DNA from: SIG454 sp045646365
GTDB lineage: Bacteria > Bacillota > Clostridia > Monoglobales > Monoglobaceae
Direction: 5' to 3'
DNA length: 64,000 nucleotides
Assembly (NCBI GenBank): GCA_045646365.1
Contig: JAZRKP010000086.1
Location: forward strand, 40,788 to 104,787
Positions 17,046 to 25,088 of the stretch are shown here, piece after piece. Numbering within the stretch: the first letter of the stretch is position 1; each line of letters begins with the position of its first letter. The notes under the pieces were generated by a model that ran no database searches, was not told where the DNA came from, and saw only the letters and a list, made by a program, of their open reading frames with translations. The position numbers and the translations under genes were made by a program.

Positions 17046-17784
17046 AAAAATTTTCTCCTTCACAATATTTATTCATAAATTCATACGCCGTTTTTGCGGC
17101 ATCATCATCCATATTACATTTCATTCTGAAAACAGGGATACTGCCCAGATGCTTATCCAGAAACCCCAGAAGCTTATCCATAAATTCGGGGCTTGGGTAT
17201 CTTAATGTCTGACTGAGAATCAAGGATGCGGCGGATTTTATATCAGCTTTTTCAATCAGGTTTTCATTTCCCCGTGAGATAAAGCATATTCCGCCTAATG
17301 GCACAGAAATGTTTGTGTTTATATCACTTTTTCCGCTCCATGGAGTCCCATAAACAAAAATTTTGTCATTTTTAAAGCGCAGGGCAGGTTTATCATCGTT
17401 AATAATAACTGCGTCATTGCCGAAAACTTTTTTCCAGATAGATGTGTGGGTTGATTTTCCTGTTCCGCTGGGAGCTGAGAAAAGATAAGCCTTTCCTTTA
17501 TATGCAACTGCGGAGGCGTGAAGAACAAATCCGTCATAGTCCAGAAGCTTACGGCAAAATTCATAACCTGTCCATATATATTCAGCTTCCTCAATGGGAA
17601 GCTGAATATTCTCGTTTACTCGTTTTTCTAAAAAGTCTTTGGTGAATTTAATTTCAAAATCGGGAACACTGGCAAAATCGTCCAAATATTCCTTAGATTG
17701 AGGAATGAGTCGGTTGTTTGGAAAGATGAGAGAGAGTCCAACTTTCAGCTCTGCGATTTTGCACTTAAGACAGGTTGCAGACAT
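17035..17784 (-). CDS. HPr-kinase-like protein (HprK-type P-loop)
   Basis: The 249-residue protein has an HprK-type C-terminal kinase fold: LHAS (88-91), Walker A SAPSGTGKST (103-112), INDDKPAL (128-135) and GTPWSGK. It lacks the N-terminal domain and the conserved C-terminal signature of true HPr kinase, so it is not the catabolite-control kinase. Similar stand-alone proteins occur in lasso-peptide and other RiPP clusters, where one type phosphorylates the precursor. A CLKCK pair at the N-terminus is unusual. Its ATG lies 2 bp after the SLH gene stop and it overlaps the PqqD gene, so it is part of the same transcript. A role as peptide kinase is inferred. Confidence 0.75.
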   Translation of the reverse strand: MSATCLKCKIAELKVGLSLIFPNNRLIPQSKEYLDDFASVPDFEIKFTKDFLEKRVNENIQLPIEEAEYIWTGYEFCRKLLDYDGFVLHASAVAYKGKAYLFSAPSGTGKSTHTSIWKKVFGNDAVIINDDKPALRFKNDKIFVYGTPWSGKSDINTNISVPLGGICFISRGNENLIEKADIKSAASLILSQTLRYPSPEFMDKLLGFLDKHLGSIPVFRMKCNMDDDAAKTAYEFMNKYCEGENFYEN

Positions 17785-17786
17785 AA

Positions 17787-18734
17787 TTATGCACCCATGT
17801 CAATTTCTGTGTTTTCGCTGAATTTAGTATCTTTTTCAACATAGAGAATTTCTCTTTCAGCACCGTAGCCTGAAACGATAACGCCGGGTCTGATAAGGCG
17901 GATTGAACCGAAAGTACCCTTATGGAGTTCTGTTTTTTCACCGGTTCTAACCACAAATCTTCCTGAAACATCTGTGTTTTTGAGGATAGCACCGTCTTTT
18001 GCACCCTCACCGATAACTAAGTCGCCTTTAACCTTTGCGTTTTCGATATTTACACCTTCGCCACGGACAACAACATTACCCTCAGGAAGTGTTGTATATG
18101 TTCCTGCTTCGTCGATATATGTTGTTACAAGTCTGTTCATAACAGCGGCAAATTCAGCTCTCTTGATGTTATCTTTAGGGTTGAGCATTCCATTTGAACC
18201 GCCAACATAACCGCTTGAAATGATTGCGGCAACTAAATCCTTTGCCCATGCAGCAACCTTGTCCCCGTCGGAGAATGCTGAAAGAACAGTGTCAGCACTA
18301 ACGGCTCTTTTAAAATGTTCGTCAATTTCTTTATCATAGTTCAAAGAGAACATACGGGCAAGAACTGCAAAAGTTTCTTCTCTTGTTATGTTATTCTGTG
18401 GATTAAGCTTTCCGTCAGAGCCGTTGAATGCACCCATAGCAACAGCTTTTGCCATTGAAGAATAGAACCAGTCTGTTGGGTTTACATCAGTAAATGCGGA
18501 AATATCAGCTTCCTGGGTCGCTCCAAAAGCACGAACCATAATAGTTGCCATTTCTGCTCTTGTCATAGGGTCATCGGGACGGATATATCCGTTAGCACCG
18601 CCGATAAGACCGTTGTTAACAGCGTTTGTAAGGGCTTCTGTTGACCAGTTGTTCGGCATATCAACAAAGGTACTTGCTGAACAAACAGACACAAGCATAA
18701 CTGCACAAATCAATAAACTTAAAACTTTTTTCAT
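17787..18734 (-). CDS. SLH-domain surface protein with C-terminal beta-solenoid
   Basis: The 315-residue protein has a signal peptide (about 1-21, cleaved near SVCSAS), three S-layer homology domains (about 22-200: FVDMPNNWSTEALTNAV, FTDVNPTDWFYSSMAKAV, FSDGDKVAAWAKDLV, each followed by a TRAE or similar motif), and a C-terminal part (about 215-310) of short beta repeats like those of polymer-forming or bactofilin-like proteins (VNIENAKVKGDLVIGEG, AILKNTDVSG). It should bind the cell wall noncovalently. A strong promoter and AAAGGATTG precede it. Its stop lies 2 bp before the HPrK-like gene, so it leads that cassette; whether it shares its function is unknown. Confidence 0.85.
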   Translation of the reverse strand: MKKVLSLLICAVMLVSVCSASTFVDMPNNWSTEALTNAVNNGLIGGANGYIRPDDPMTRAEMATIMVRAFGATQEADISAFTDVNPTDWFYSSMAKAVAMGAFNGSDGKLNPQNNITREETFAVLARMFSLNYDKEIDEHFKRAVSADTVLSAFSDGDKVAAWAKDLVAAIISSGYVGGSNGMLNPKDNIKRAEFAAVMNRLVTTYIDEAGTYTTLPEGNVVVRGEGVNIENAKVKGDLVIGEGAKDGAILKNTDVSGRFVVRTGEKTELHKGTFGSIRLIRPGVIVSGYGAEREILYVEKDTKFSENTEIDMGA

Positions 18735-18775
18735 AATTAAATCAATCCTTTCGCCTTTTAATTATAGACAAAACC

Positions 18776-18804
18776 ATTATACTACATATTTAAATTTTTT
18801 TCAA
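18776..18804 (-). promoter_or_regulatory. Sigma-A-type promoter for the SLH-HPrK-PqqD operon
   Basis: On the minus strand, TTGAAA (18804-18799), a 17-bp spacer, and a perfect TATAAT (18781-18776). It lies about 42 bp ahead of the SLH gene. Confidence 0.8.
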
Positions 18805-18811
18805 TAGGTTT

Positions 18812-18840
18812 TTAACATATTTAGAGTATTTTCATATAAA
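18812..18840 (+). promoter_or_regulatory. Probable promoter for the M14 peptidase gene
   Basis: TTAACA (18812-18817), a 17-bp spacer and TATAAA (18835-18840) lie 20 bp ahead of the GTG start. It is back-to-back with the divergent SLH promoter. Confidence 0.55.
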
Positions 18841-18859
18841 TATAGAAGGGGTGGTTTTT

Positions 18860-19783
18860 GTGAGTAGAGGATTAACTGGAAAAAAGGGATTTGATTATGA
18901 GGTATTTGAGAAAAGTGTTGAGAGGTTTAAAACAAGGTATCCGCTTTGTGATGTCTTTTCTATTGGGGAAAGTGTGGCTAAAAGGAAAATTTTCTGTATT
19001 AAGATAGGGTGGGGTGCTAATAAATTATTTTATAACGGAGCACATCACGGGGCGGAGTGGATAACTTCGGCACTCCTTATGAAGTTCATAGAAGAATATC
19101 TTGAGGCATATATATGCGGAAAGCGTATTTTTGAAATGCCTGCAGATTTTCTTATGGAGAACACGACTCTTTATGTGGTGCCTATGGTGAATCCTGACGG
19201 AGTTGATATTTCTTTAAACGGAGCAAGAAAGTATACTGCTGATTTTCCAAGACTTTTCAGGCAGAATAATAATTCGTCGGATTTTTCAAAGTGGCAGGCA
19301 AACTTTAACGGTGTTGACCTTAACCATAACTATGATGCTTTGTGGGGATTATCAAGAGAAGGTGAACGACGGGAAGGGATATTCGGACCAGGACCAACAA
19401 AGTATGCAGGAGATATGCCTTTTTCTGAGCCTGAAACGAAAGCTATGAAAAAGTTCACAGAGGGAAATGATTTCAAACTGACAATGTCATTTCACAGTCA
19501 GGGCAGAGAAATATATTATAGTTTTGATGATAAAGAGCCTGTTTACTCGTGTTTTCTTGCAAAAGCTCTGTCGCTTGGCTCACCCTATGTTGTTGCAACC
19601 CCTTGCGGAACTGCATCATACGGAGGGTATAAGGACTGGTACATTGATAAATTTTCAGGAATAGGATTTACGGTTGAGGTGGGGAAAGGTGAAAACCCAC
19701 TTCCAATGTCAGATTTAAACAGTATTTACAGGGAAACAATTCAAATTCTCGTGGGCGGAATGAAAATTGCCTGCCTTGTTTAA
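18860..19783 (+). CDS. M14 family zinc carboxypeptidase
   Basis: The 307-residue enzyme has the M14 zinc ligands H63 and E66 in AHHGAEW and H212 in MSFHSQG, the NPDG motif (111-114), the VDLNHNYDA segment (152-160), and the catalytic glutamate E273 in FTVEVGKG. No signal peptide is visible, so it probably acts in the cytoplasm. Related Bacillota enzymes (for example, gamma-D-glutamyl-meso-diaminopimelate peptidases) cleave cell wall peptides during recycling or sporulation; a similar role is likely but not proven. The GTG at 18860 is preferred over one at 18851 because AAGGGGTGG lies directly upstream. It stands alone as a single-gene unit. Confidence 0.85.
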   Translation: MSRGLTGKKGFDYEVFEKSVERFKTRYPLCDVFSIGESVAKRKIFCIKIGWGANKLFYNGAHHGAEWITSALLMKFIEEYLEAYICGKRIFEMPADFLMENTTLYVVPMVNPDGVDISLNGARKYTADFPRLFRQNNNSSDFSKWQANFNGVDLNHNYDALWGLSREGERREGIFGPGPTKYAGDMPFSEPETKAMKKFTEGNDFKLTMSFHSQGREIYYSFDDKEPVYSCFLAKALSLGSPYVVATPCGTASYGGYKDWYIDKFSGIGFTVEVGKGENPLPMSDLNSIYRETIQILVGGMKIACLV

Positions 19784-19813
19784 AAAATTATTGAAGAAAA
19801 GATGATTTTGATA

Positions 19814-19842
19814 TTGACAAGCGGAGATTTATAGGTTAAAAT
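19814..19842 (+). promoter_or_regulatory. Strong sigma-A-type promoter for the solute-binding protein
   Basis: A consensus TTGACA (19814-19819), a 17-bp spacer, and TAAAAT (19837-19842), about 55 bp ahead of the ribosome binding site. Confidence 0.8.
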
Positions 19843-19911
19843 AGTGACAAAGATAAAATTCCGGAATGCGGATTTATCAAAAATAAAAAAATTTCAAAAG
19901 GAGAAATGAAG

Positions 19912-21327
19912 ATGAAAATCAATCTCAAAAAGACAGCCGCTCTTGCAATGGCTGCAATTCTTGCAGTTTCCTGTTTCGCCGGCTGTAACAAAACCTCAGA
20001 CAAAGACGAACAGGGCAGAACAATCATTAAAGTTGGTGGTTACCCAACTAAAGAAGGTCCTGACAAAGAAAAATTCGACAAGAGAATCGAAGACTTTATG
20101 GCAGAGAACACAGATGTTAATGTTCAGCCTGATACATACGGTTTCTCAGTTGATACATTCTTCTCAAAGGCTGCTGGTGGACAGCTCCCAACTGTATTTA
20201 ACACAGCTTACACAGAAGTTTCAACTTGTATCAACTCAGGTTACATAAAGGATATTACAGAAATCGGTAAAAAATACGGCTACGATGAAACAACAATCAA
20301 CCCAATGCTCTTAGATGGTGAAGTTCTTGCAAGAGACGGTGTTCTTTACGCTGTTCCTAATAGCACATACGCTTTAGGTATTGCATTTAACACAAAACTC
20401 TTCAAGCAGGCTGGTCTTGTTAACCCTGACGGAACATATATGGTTCCAAAGACATGGGATGAACTCGCTCAGTTCGCAGTTCAAATTAAGGAAAAGACAG
20501 GTAAGGCTGGTTTCGTAACAGGTACTATCGCAAGAATCGGCGGATGGCTCTTCACACCTATCGCTTGGTCTTTCGGTGTTGACTTTATGGAACAGGATGC
20601 TGACGGTAAGTGGAAAGCAACATTTGATACACCTGAAATGGTTGAAGCTCTTCAGTTCTATCATGACTTAAAGTGGAAGTATGATGTTATTCCATCAGAA
20701 ACACTTATTGATAACTCTCAGGCTCCACAGTTGTTAGCAGCAGGCGAAGCGGCTATGCTCCTCCGTGCTCCTGACTTTGTAAACTCTCTCCCTGGAATGG
20801 GCGTTGACAACGAAGACTTCGGTATGTTCCCAATGCCGGCTGGTCCAAAGCGTCATGTAACACTCCTCGGCGGAAGTGCTTATATGTTCGATGTTAAGGC
20901 AACAGATGACCAGGTTGACGCTGCTATGAGATGGACAAAGCTCTATACAAGCGCTGACCTTACAGAGGATTATAAGAGATCATATATTGAAAACAAGGAA
21001 ATCAATAAGGAAAAGGGTATCGCTATCGGTCTTCTTGAACTTTCCAACTGGGCAGAAGGCACAGATGTTCTTAAGTTCCAGAGAGAATACACTCTTGAAA
21101 ATGCAACAGTTGATTTGAAGAACTATCAGGAATACAATGACTTTGTTACAGGCAAAGCATACAAAGACCTTGAAGTTCAGCCTGAAGAACCAATGTGCGC
21201 TCAGGACCTCTACGCAGTTGTAGATAGCCTTGTTCAGGCAGTGTTCACAGATAAGAACGCTGATATTCCAAAGCTTGTTAAGAAAGCTTGCGAAGACTTC
21301 CAGAGAGACAGTCTTGACCTTATCTAA
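19912..21327 (+). CDS. Extracellular solute-binding lipoprotein (sugar ABC type)
   Basis: The 471-residue protein has a lipoprotein signal peptide ending in FAGC (lipidated C25). It has the general layout of family 1 sugar-binding proteins: DVNVQPDTYG, LPTVFNTAYTE, PKTWDELAQFAVQIKEKTGKAGFV and GEAAMLLRAPDF. It would capture an oligosaccharide outside the membrane for an ABC importer. The ATG at 19912 is chosen because AAGGAG lies 8 bp upstream; the ATG at 19906 is too close. Codon use resembles that of pgk and tpiA, and a near-consensus promoter and a terminator flank it, so it is probably abundant. No permease or ATPase gene is adjacent, which is unusual. Confidence 0.88.
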   Translation: MKINLKKTAALAMAAILAVSCFAGCNKTSDKDEQGRTIIKVGGYPTKEGPDKEKFDKRIEDFMAENTDVNVQPDTYGFSVDTFFSKAAGGQLPTVFNTAYTEVSTCINSGYIKDITEIGKKYGYDETTINPMLLDGEVLARDGVLYAVPNSTYALGIAFNTKLFKQAGLVNPDGTYMVPKTWDELAQFAVQIKEKTGKAGFVTGTIARIGGWLFTPIAWSFGVDFMEQDADGKWKATFDTPEMVEALQFYHDLKWKYDVIPSETLIDNSQAPQLLAAGEAAMLLRAPDFVNSLPGMGVDNEDFGMFPMPAGPKRHVTLLGGSAYMFDVKATDDQVDAAMRWTKLYTSADLTEDYKRSYIENKEINKEKGIAIGLLELSNWAEGTDVLKFQREYTLENATVDLKNYQEYNDFVTGKAYKDLEVQPEEPMCAQDLYAVVDSLVQAVFTDKNADIPKLVKKACEDFQRDSLDLI

Positions 21328-21350
21328 TATAGGTTAATATCAAAATTAAG

Positions 21351-21379
21351 GCGGTTGCCCGAAAGGGTGACCGCTTTTT
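21351..21379 (+). terminator. Rho-independent terminator after the solute-binding protein
   Basis: A 10-bp stem (21351-21360 with 21365-21374, two G-T pairs) with a GAAA tetraloop and a T5 run. Confidence 0.85.
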
Positions 21380-21400
21380 ATATAAATCCGCAATAGAATC

Positions 21401-21430
21401 TTGACTTTATGCATATGTATGTGGTATAAT
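21401..21430 (+). promoter_or_regulatory. Sigma-A-type promoter for guaB
   Basis: TTGACT (21401-21406), an 18-bp spacer and a perfect TATAAT (21425-21430). It would give a leader of about 135 bases. Confidence 0.75.
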
Positions 21431-21440
21431 AAGATTTAAT

Positions 21441-21463
21441 ATCAGTAAAAATTGTTTACTGAT
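21441..21463 (+). promoter_or_regulatory. Hairpin at the 5' end of the guaB leader
   Basis: A perfect 9-bp stem ATCAGTAAA / TTTACTGAT with a 5-base loop starts within about 5 bases of the predicted transcription start. It may stabilise the mRNA or form part of a control element. The rest of the leader (21464-21573) is AT-rich, and no purine riboswitch pattern was recognised. Confidence 0.5.
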
Positions 21464-21573
21464 TAAAATGGTAAAAAAACTGTGAAATTTGTTCTATTTT
21501 ACTATTGCTTTTTTTGCCGAAAAATTATATACTAAATAAAATAATCGAAAAAGTTACGGAAAGGAAGATTGTA

Positions 21574-23085
21574 ATGGCATTTTATTATAGTGAACCATCT
21601 CATACTTTTAATGAATATCTCTTAGTTCCGGGGTATTCTTCTTCGGAGTGTATGACTCAGAATGTCAGCCTTAAAACTCCTATTACTAAATTTAAAAAAG
21701 GTGAAGAGCCGGAAATTTCAATGAATATTCCGCTTGTTTCTGCAATTATGCAGGCGGTTTCAGGTGAGAAGCTTGCTATTGCTCTTGCTCAGGAGGGCGG
21801 TATCGCTTTTATTTACGGTTCTCAGACTATTGAAGATGAGGCGAATATGGTAAGAAGAGTTAAGGCGCATAAGGCGGGCTTTGTTTCAAGTGACTCAAAT
21901 ATCCGTCCTGACCAGACCTTAGCGGATGTTCTTGAACTCAAAGAAAAAACAGGACATAGCACTATCGCAGTTACAGAGGACGGAACATCTAACGGTAAGC
22001 TAGTTGGTATTGTAACAAGCCGTGACTACAGAGTAAGCCGTATGGATACTAACACTCCTGTTTCCGAGTTTATGACTCCTTTTGAAAATCTTATTTATGG
22101 AACAGAAGAAACAACTTTAAAAGAAGCAAACGATATTATCTGGGATAATAAACTTAACAATCTTCCAATTATAGACAGTGAAGGCAGACTTAAGTATTTC
22201 GTATTCCGTAAGGACTATGATTTCCATAAGAGCAATCCTTTAGAACTTCTTGATTCATCAAAGAGATATGTTGTTGGTGCAGGTATTAATACAAGAGATT
22301 ATGCTGAGCGTGTTCCTGCCCTCATCGAAGCCGGTGCTGATATTCTCTGTATTGACTCATCAGAAGGTTTTTCTGAATGGCAGTCAAGAACTATTGAGTA
22401 TATAAGAAAGACTTACGGGGACAGCGTTAAGGTTGGAGCCGGAAATGTTGTTGATGCTGAAGGCTTCAGATTTTTAGCTGATGCAGGTGCTGACTTTATT
22501 AAAATCGGTATCGGTGGCGGTTCAATCTGTATTACCCGTGAGCAAAAGGGGATAGGCAGAGGACAGGCAACTGCTGTTCAGGAAGTTGCAAAGGCGAGAG
22601 ATGAATACTTTAAAGAAACAGGTGTTTATATCCCAATTTGTGCTGACGGCGGTATTGTTCAGGATTATCATATAACACTTGCCCTTGCTATGGGTGCTGA
22701 CTTTGTTATGCTTGGCAGATATTTTGCAAGATTTGATGAAAGTCCATCAAATAAAGTAAGCATTAACGGAAACTATATGAAGGAATACTGGGGCGAAGGC
22801 TCTGCAAGAGCAAGAAACTGGCAGAGATACGATATGGGCGGAGCGAGCAAGCTCTCCTTTGAAGAAGGCGTTGACTCTTATGTTCCTTATGCGGGAAGTC
22901 TCCATGATAATGTTGGTCTGAGTCTTAACAAGGTTCGTTCAACAATGTGTAACTGCGGAGCTCTTTCTATTCCTGAACTTCAGGAAAAAGCTAAAATTAC
23001 TCTTGTTTCCGCAACAAGTATTGTTGAGGGCGGAGCGCACGATGTTATGCTTAAGGATAACAGTGCTTATGTGACTAACAGATAA
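21574..23085 (+). CDS. guaB: Inosine-5'-monophosphate dehydrogenase
   Basis: Oxidises IMP to XMP with NAD, the committed step of GTP synthesis. The 503-residue enzyme is a TIM barrel interrupted by two CBS domains (about 110-215, including STIAVTEDG and NNLPIIDSEG). The catalytic cysteine is C319 in GGGSICITREQKGIGRGQ, and the IMP-binding DGGIVQDYHITLALAMGADFVMLG and flap regions are present. The ATG at 21574 is chosen because the protein then begins as the family does and GGAAAGGAAG lies upstream; an in-frame upstream stretch is unlikely to be coding. It has its own promoter and a long leader. Confidence 0.93.
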   Translation: MAFYYSEPSHTFNEYLLVPGYSSSECMTQNVSLKTPITKFKKGEEPEISMNIPLVSAIMQAVSGEKLAIALAQEGGIAFIYGSQTIEDEANMVRRVKAHKAGFVSSDSNIRPDQTLADVLELKEKTGHSTIAVTEDGTSNGKLVGIVTSRDYRVSRMDTNTPVSEFMTPFENLIYGTEETTLKEANDIIWDNKLNNLPIIDSEGRLKYFVFRKDYDFHKSNPLELLDSSKRYVVGAGINTRDYAERVPALIEAGADILCIDSSEGFSEWQSRTIEYIRKTYGDSVKVGAGNVVDAEGFRFLADAGADFIKIGIGGGSICITREQKGIGRGQATAVQEVAKARDEYFKETGVYIPICADGGIVQDYHITLALAMGADFVMLGRYFARFDESPSNKVSINGNYMKEYWGEGSARARNWQRYDMGGASKLSFEEGVDSYVPYAGSLHDNVGLSLNKVRSTMCNCGALSIPELQEKAKITLVSATSIVEGGAHDVMLKDNSAYVTNR

Positions 23086-23099
23086 ATTCATGATTTGAG

Positions 23100-25064
23100 T
23101 TGAGAGTTTTGGATAAGAAAAATAATATATTTAAACCTGAAGAACCATATCTTATTTTAGGGGAGAGCCAAAAAGGCTCCCCCTTAAAATCGTTTATAAG
23201 AAGAAATATATTATCTGTTGACAGAATGCCAAAACTTTCGGAAAACAGAAAAATGTCAAAAGCACTCTATAAATTGGGTGTTGTTATTATGCTCCTTGTT
23301 CCGCTGTATCTTTGGTGGGTTATGGAGTATCTTTATTTTGGAAATGTTTCTTCCCTGACAGACTTTTTGAAAAGCGAAAGCCTTGTCGCAGGTGTTTTTT
23401 CACTTTTAACCCTCTATTCATGGTTTGTGCTTATGTGGTTTCTGCTGAAAAACGGAGTATTGGTGTCGCTGATTATGATGACGGGATGTTATGCCCTTTC
23501 AATTTCAAGCTATTTCAAGCACGCTTTGACCGGGGATTTTGTTTATCCATGGGACTTGATTCACCAAACGGGTAATCTGGAGGAACTGGCGGGGTTTATT
23601 AAAATTAAATTCCCCGTTGAATATATTTTGTATCTCGTCGGCGGAATTGCCATTATTGGTATTTTGTGTTTTTTAAGACCGAAAATACGCCTTAAAGCTA
23701 TCCCGAGATTCTTAATTGCAGGGGTGATATTCCTGCTGATATTTATGGGGATAAGAACTCCTGAAAAGGTATCGGACACACTTGAACGATTCAACATGTC
23801 GGTTATGTCAACGGCGAATCAGGAGACGAATCATCTCTCAAATGGTTTTACGGGAGCGTTCATTATCAATCTTTATTCTATGAAAATAGAGGAGCCTGAG
23901 GAATATTCGGAAGATAAAATGAACGAGATTATGGCGGACTATAAAGGTGAAACGGGGAAGGACTTTGAAAAGCCTGATGTTATAGTCATTCTGTCAGAAA
24001 GTTTCTGGAATCCGAAGCTTTTGCCCGATACAGGATTTTCGATGAATCCGCTGACTAACTTTGAAAGTATATCAAAAAGACCAAATTCGGCATTGGGATA
24101 TATGTACCAGACCGCATTCGGCGGAGGAACGGTCCGAACTGAGTTTGAGGTATTGACAGGACTCTCGTCAGACTATATTCCCGTCGGGGCAGTTCCGTGG
24201 CAGTATGTTAAAGGTGAAATACCTACCTTTGCATCTGTTTACAGGGATTTAGGGTATAGAACCGTGTTTCTGCATACCTTCAATTCATCGTTTTATTTAA
24301 GAGATGAAACCTATCCGAACCTTGGCTTTGACGAAATATATTTCCTCGAGGACTTGAAAAAGATTAAGGGTATGAAAGCGGAAATAAGAGGAAATTTTGT
24401 TTCGGACGATTGCTTTGTTGATTATGTCAGATATATGCTTGATAAGGATAAAGGAAACCCCGGCTTTGTGTTTGGCATAAGTATGGAAAATCATCAGCCG
24501 TATGAGGGGAAATATCAGCAGACGGTGATTGATATTTGGAACCCGAATATGTCCGATGAGTCAATCTATGCTACGCGAAACTACACCTCAGGGGTGTATT
24601 ATGCCGATATGGCACTAAAAAAACTGGTTGACTATATAGATAAAAGAGAAAGAAAAACTCTGCTTGTGTATTTCGGTGACCATCTTCCGAATCTTGGGAA
24701 AAATAAAGGTGCTTTTGTTGAAAGCGGATTTATTAAGGATGCGGGAATGACGGACGGAGACTGGGTTAAGCTTATGAGAACTCCGTTTTTGATATATGGT
24801 AACTTTGAGCTTGAAAAAAGCAAGTTGATTGACACGAAAAAAGAAAATCATATCTCGTCATATAACCTTTTAAATGGAGCATCAGAGCTTATTGGCACTC
24901 CTGAAACACCGTTTATGCGGTTTTTGACGGACTATGGAACGGCTGTTCCGTATTATAATAACAGGCTCAAACTTGAAACTGATGATGCCCAGAATGACTT
25001 TATAAGAAAACACGAATTGCTCACATATGATGTGTTGCACGGAGCAATGTATTCTGTTAAATAA
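23100..25064 (+). CDS. LTA synthase family sulfatase (membrane phosphoglycerol transferase-like)
   Basis: A polytopic membrane protein of up to 654 residues, with about five N-terminal helices (roughly 55-230 in the long form) and an extracellular sulfatase-like domain. Motifs: PDVIVILSESFWNP with the metal ligand Glu, the likely catalytic threonine T344 in GGGTVRTEFEVLTG, and FGDHLPNLG near the C-terminus. Related enzymes move glycerol phosphate from phosphatidylglycerol onto teichoic acid or glycans. The start is uncertain: the TTG at 23100 lacks a good ribosome binding site, and a 16-bp palindrome lies at 23154-23190. ATGs at 23226 and 23253 are alternatives that keep all membrane helices. 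Confidence 0.85.
   Translation: MRVLDKKNNIFKPEEPYLILGESQKGSPLKSFIRRNILSVDRMPKLSENRKMSKALYKLGVVIMLLVPLYLWWVMEYLYFGNVSSLTDFLKSESLVAGVFSLLTLYSWFVLMWFLLKNGVLVSLIMMTGCYALSISSYFKHALTGDFVYPWDLIHQTGNLEELAGFIKIKFPVEYILYLVGGIAIIGILCFLRPKIRLKAIPRFLIAGVIFLLIFMGIRTPEKVSDTLERFNMSVMSTANQETNHLSNGFTGAFIINLYSMKIEEPEEYSEDKMNEIMADYKGETGKDFEKPDVIVILSESFWNPKLLPDTGFSMNPLTNFESISKRPNSALGYMYQTAFGGGTVRTEFEVLTGLSSDYIPVGAVPWQYVKGEIPTFASVYRDLGYRTVFLHTFNSSFYLRDETYPNLGFDEIYFLEDLKKIKGMKAEIRGNFVSDDCFVDYVRYMLDKDKGNPGFVFGISMENHQPYEGKYQQTVIDIWNPNMSDESIYATRNYTSGVYYADMALKKLVDYIDKRERKTLLVYFGDHLPNLGKNKGAFVESGFIKDAGMTDGDWVKLMRTPFLIYGNFELEKSKLIDTKKENHISSYNLLNGASELIGTPETPFMRFLTDYGTAVPYYNNRLKLETDDAQNDFIRKHELLTYDVLHGAMYSVK
23154..23190. 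repeat. 16-bp inverted repeat near the start of the sulfatase gene
   Basis: Arms 23154-23169 and 23175-23190 pair over 16 bp with one mismatch and one G-T pair, around an A5 loop; the core is GGGGAGAGCC against GGCTCCCC. It lies 69 bp after the guaB stop. It is probably a transcription terminator or a small palindromic element rather than true coding sequence. Confidence 0.6.
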
Positions 25065-25088
25065 ACGACTTAATAATGAGGTGTGAAA

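Noticed and set aside
17035..17784. Annotation as genuine HPr kinase/phosphorylase (hprK)
   Set aside because: The N-terminal domain and C-terminal signature of HprK are absent and the neighbours are not carbon-control genes.
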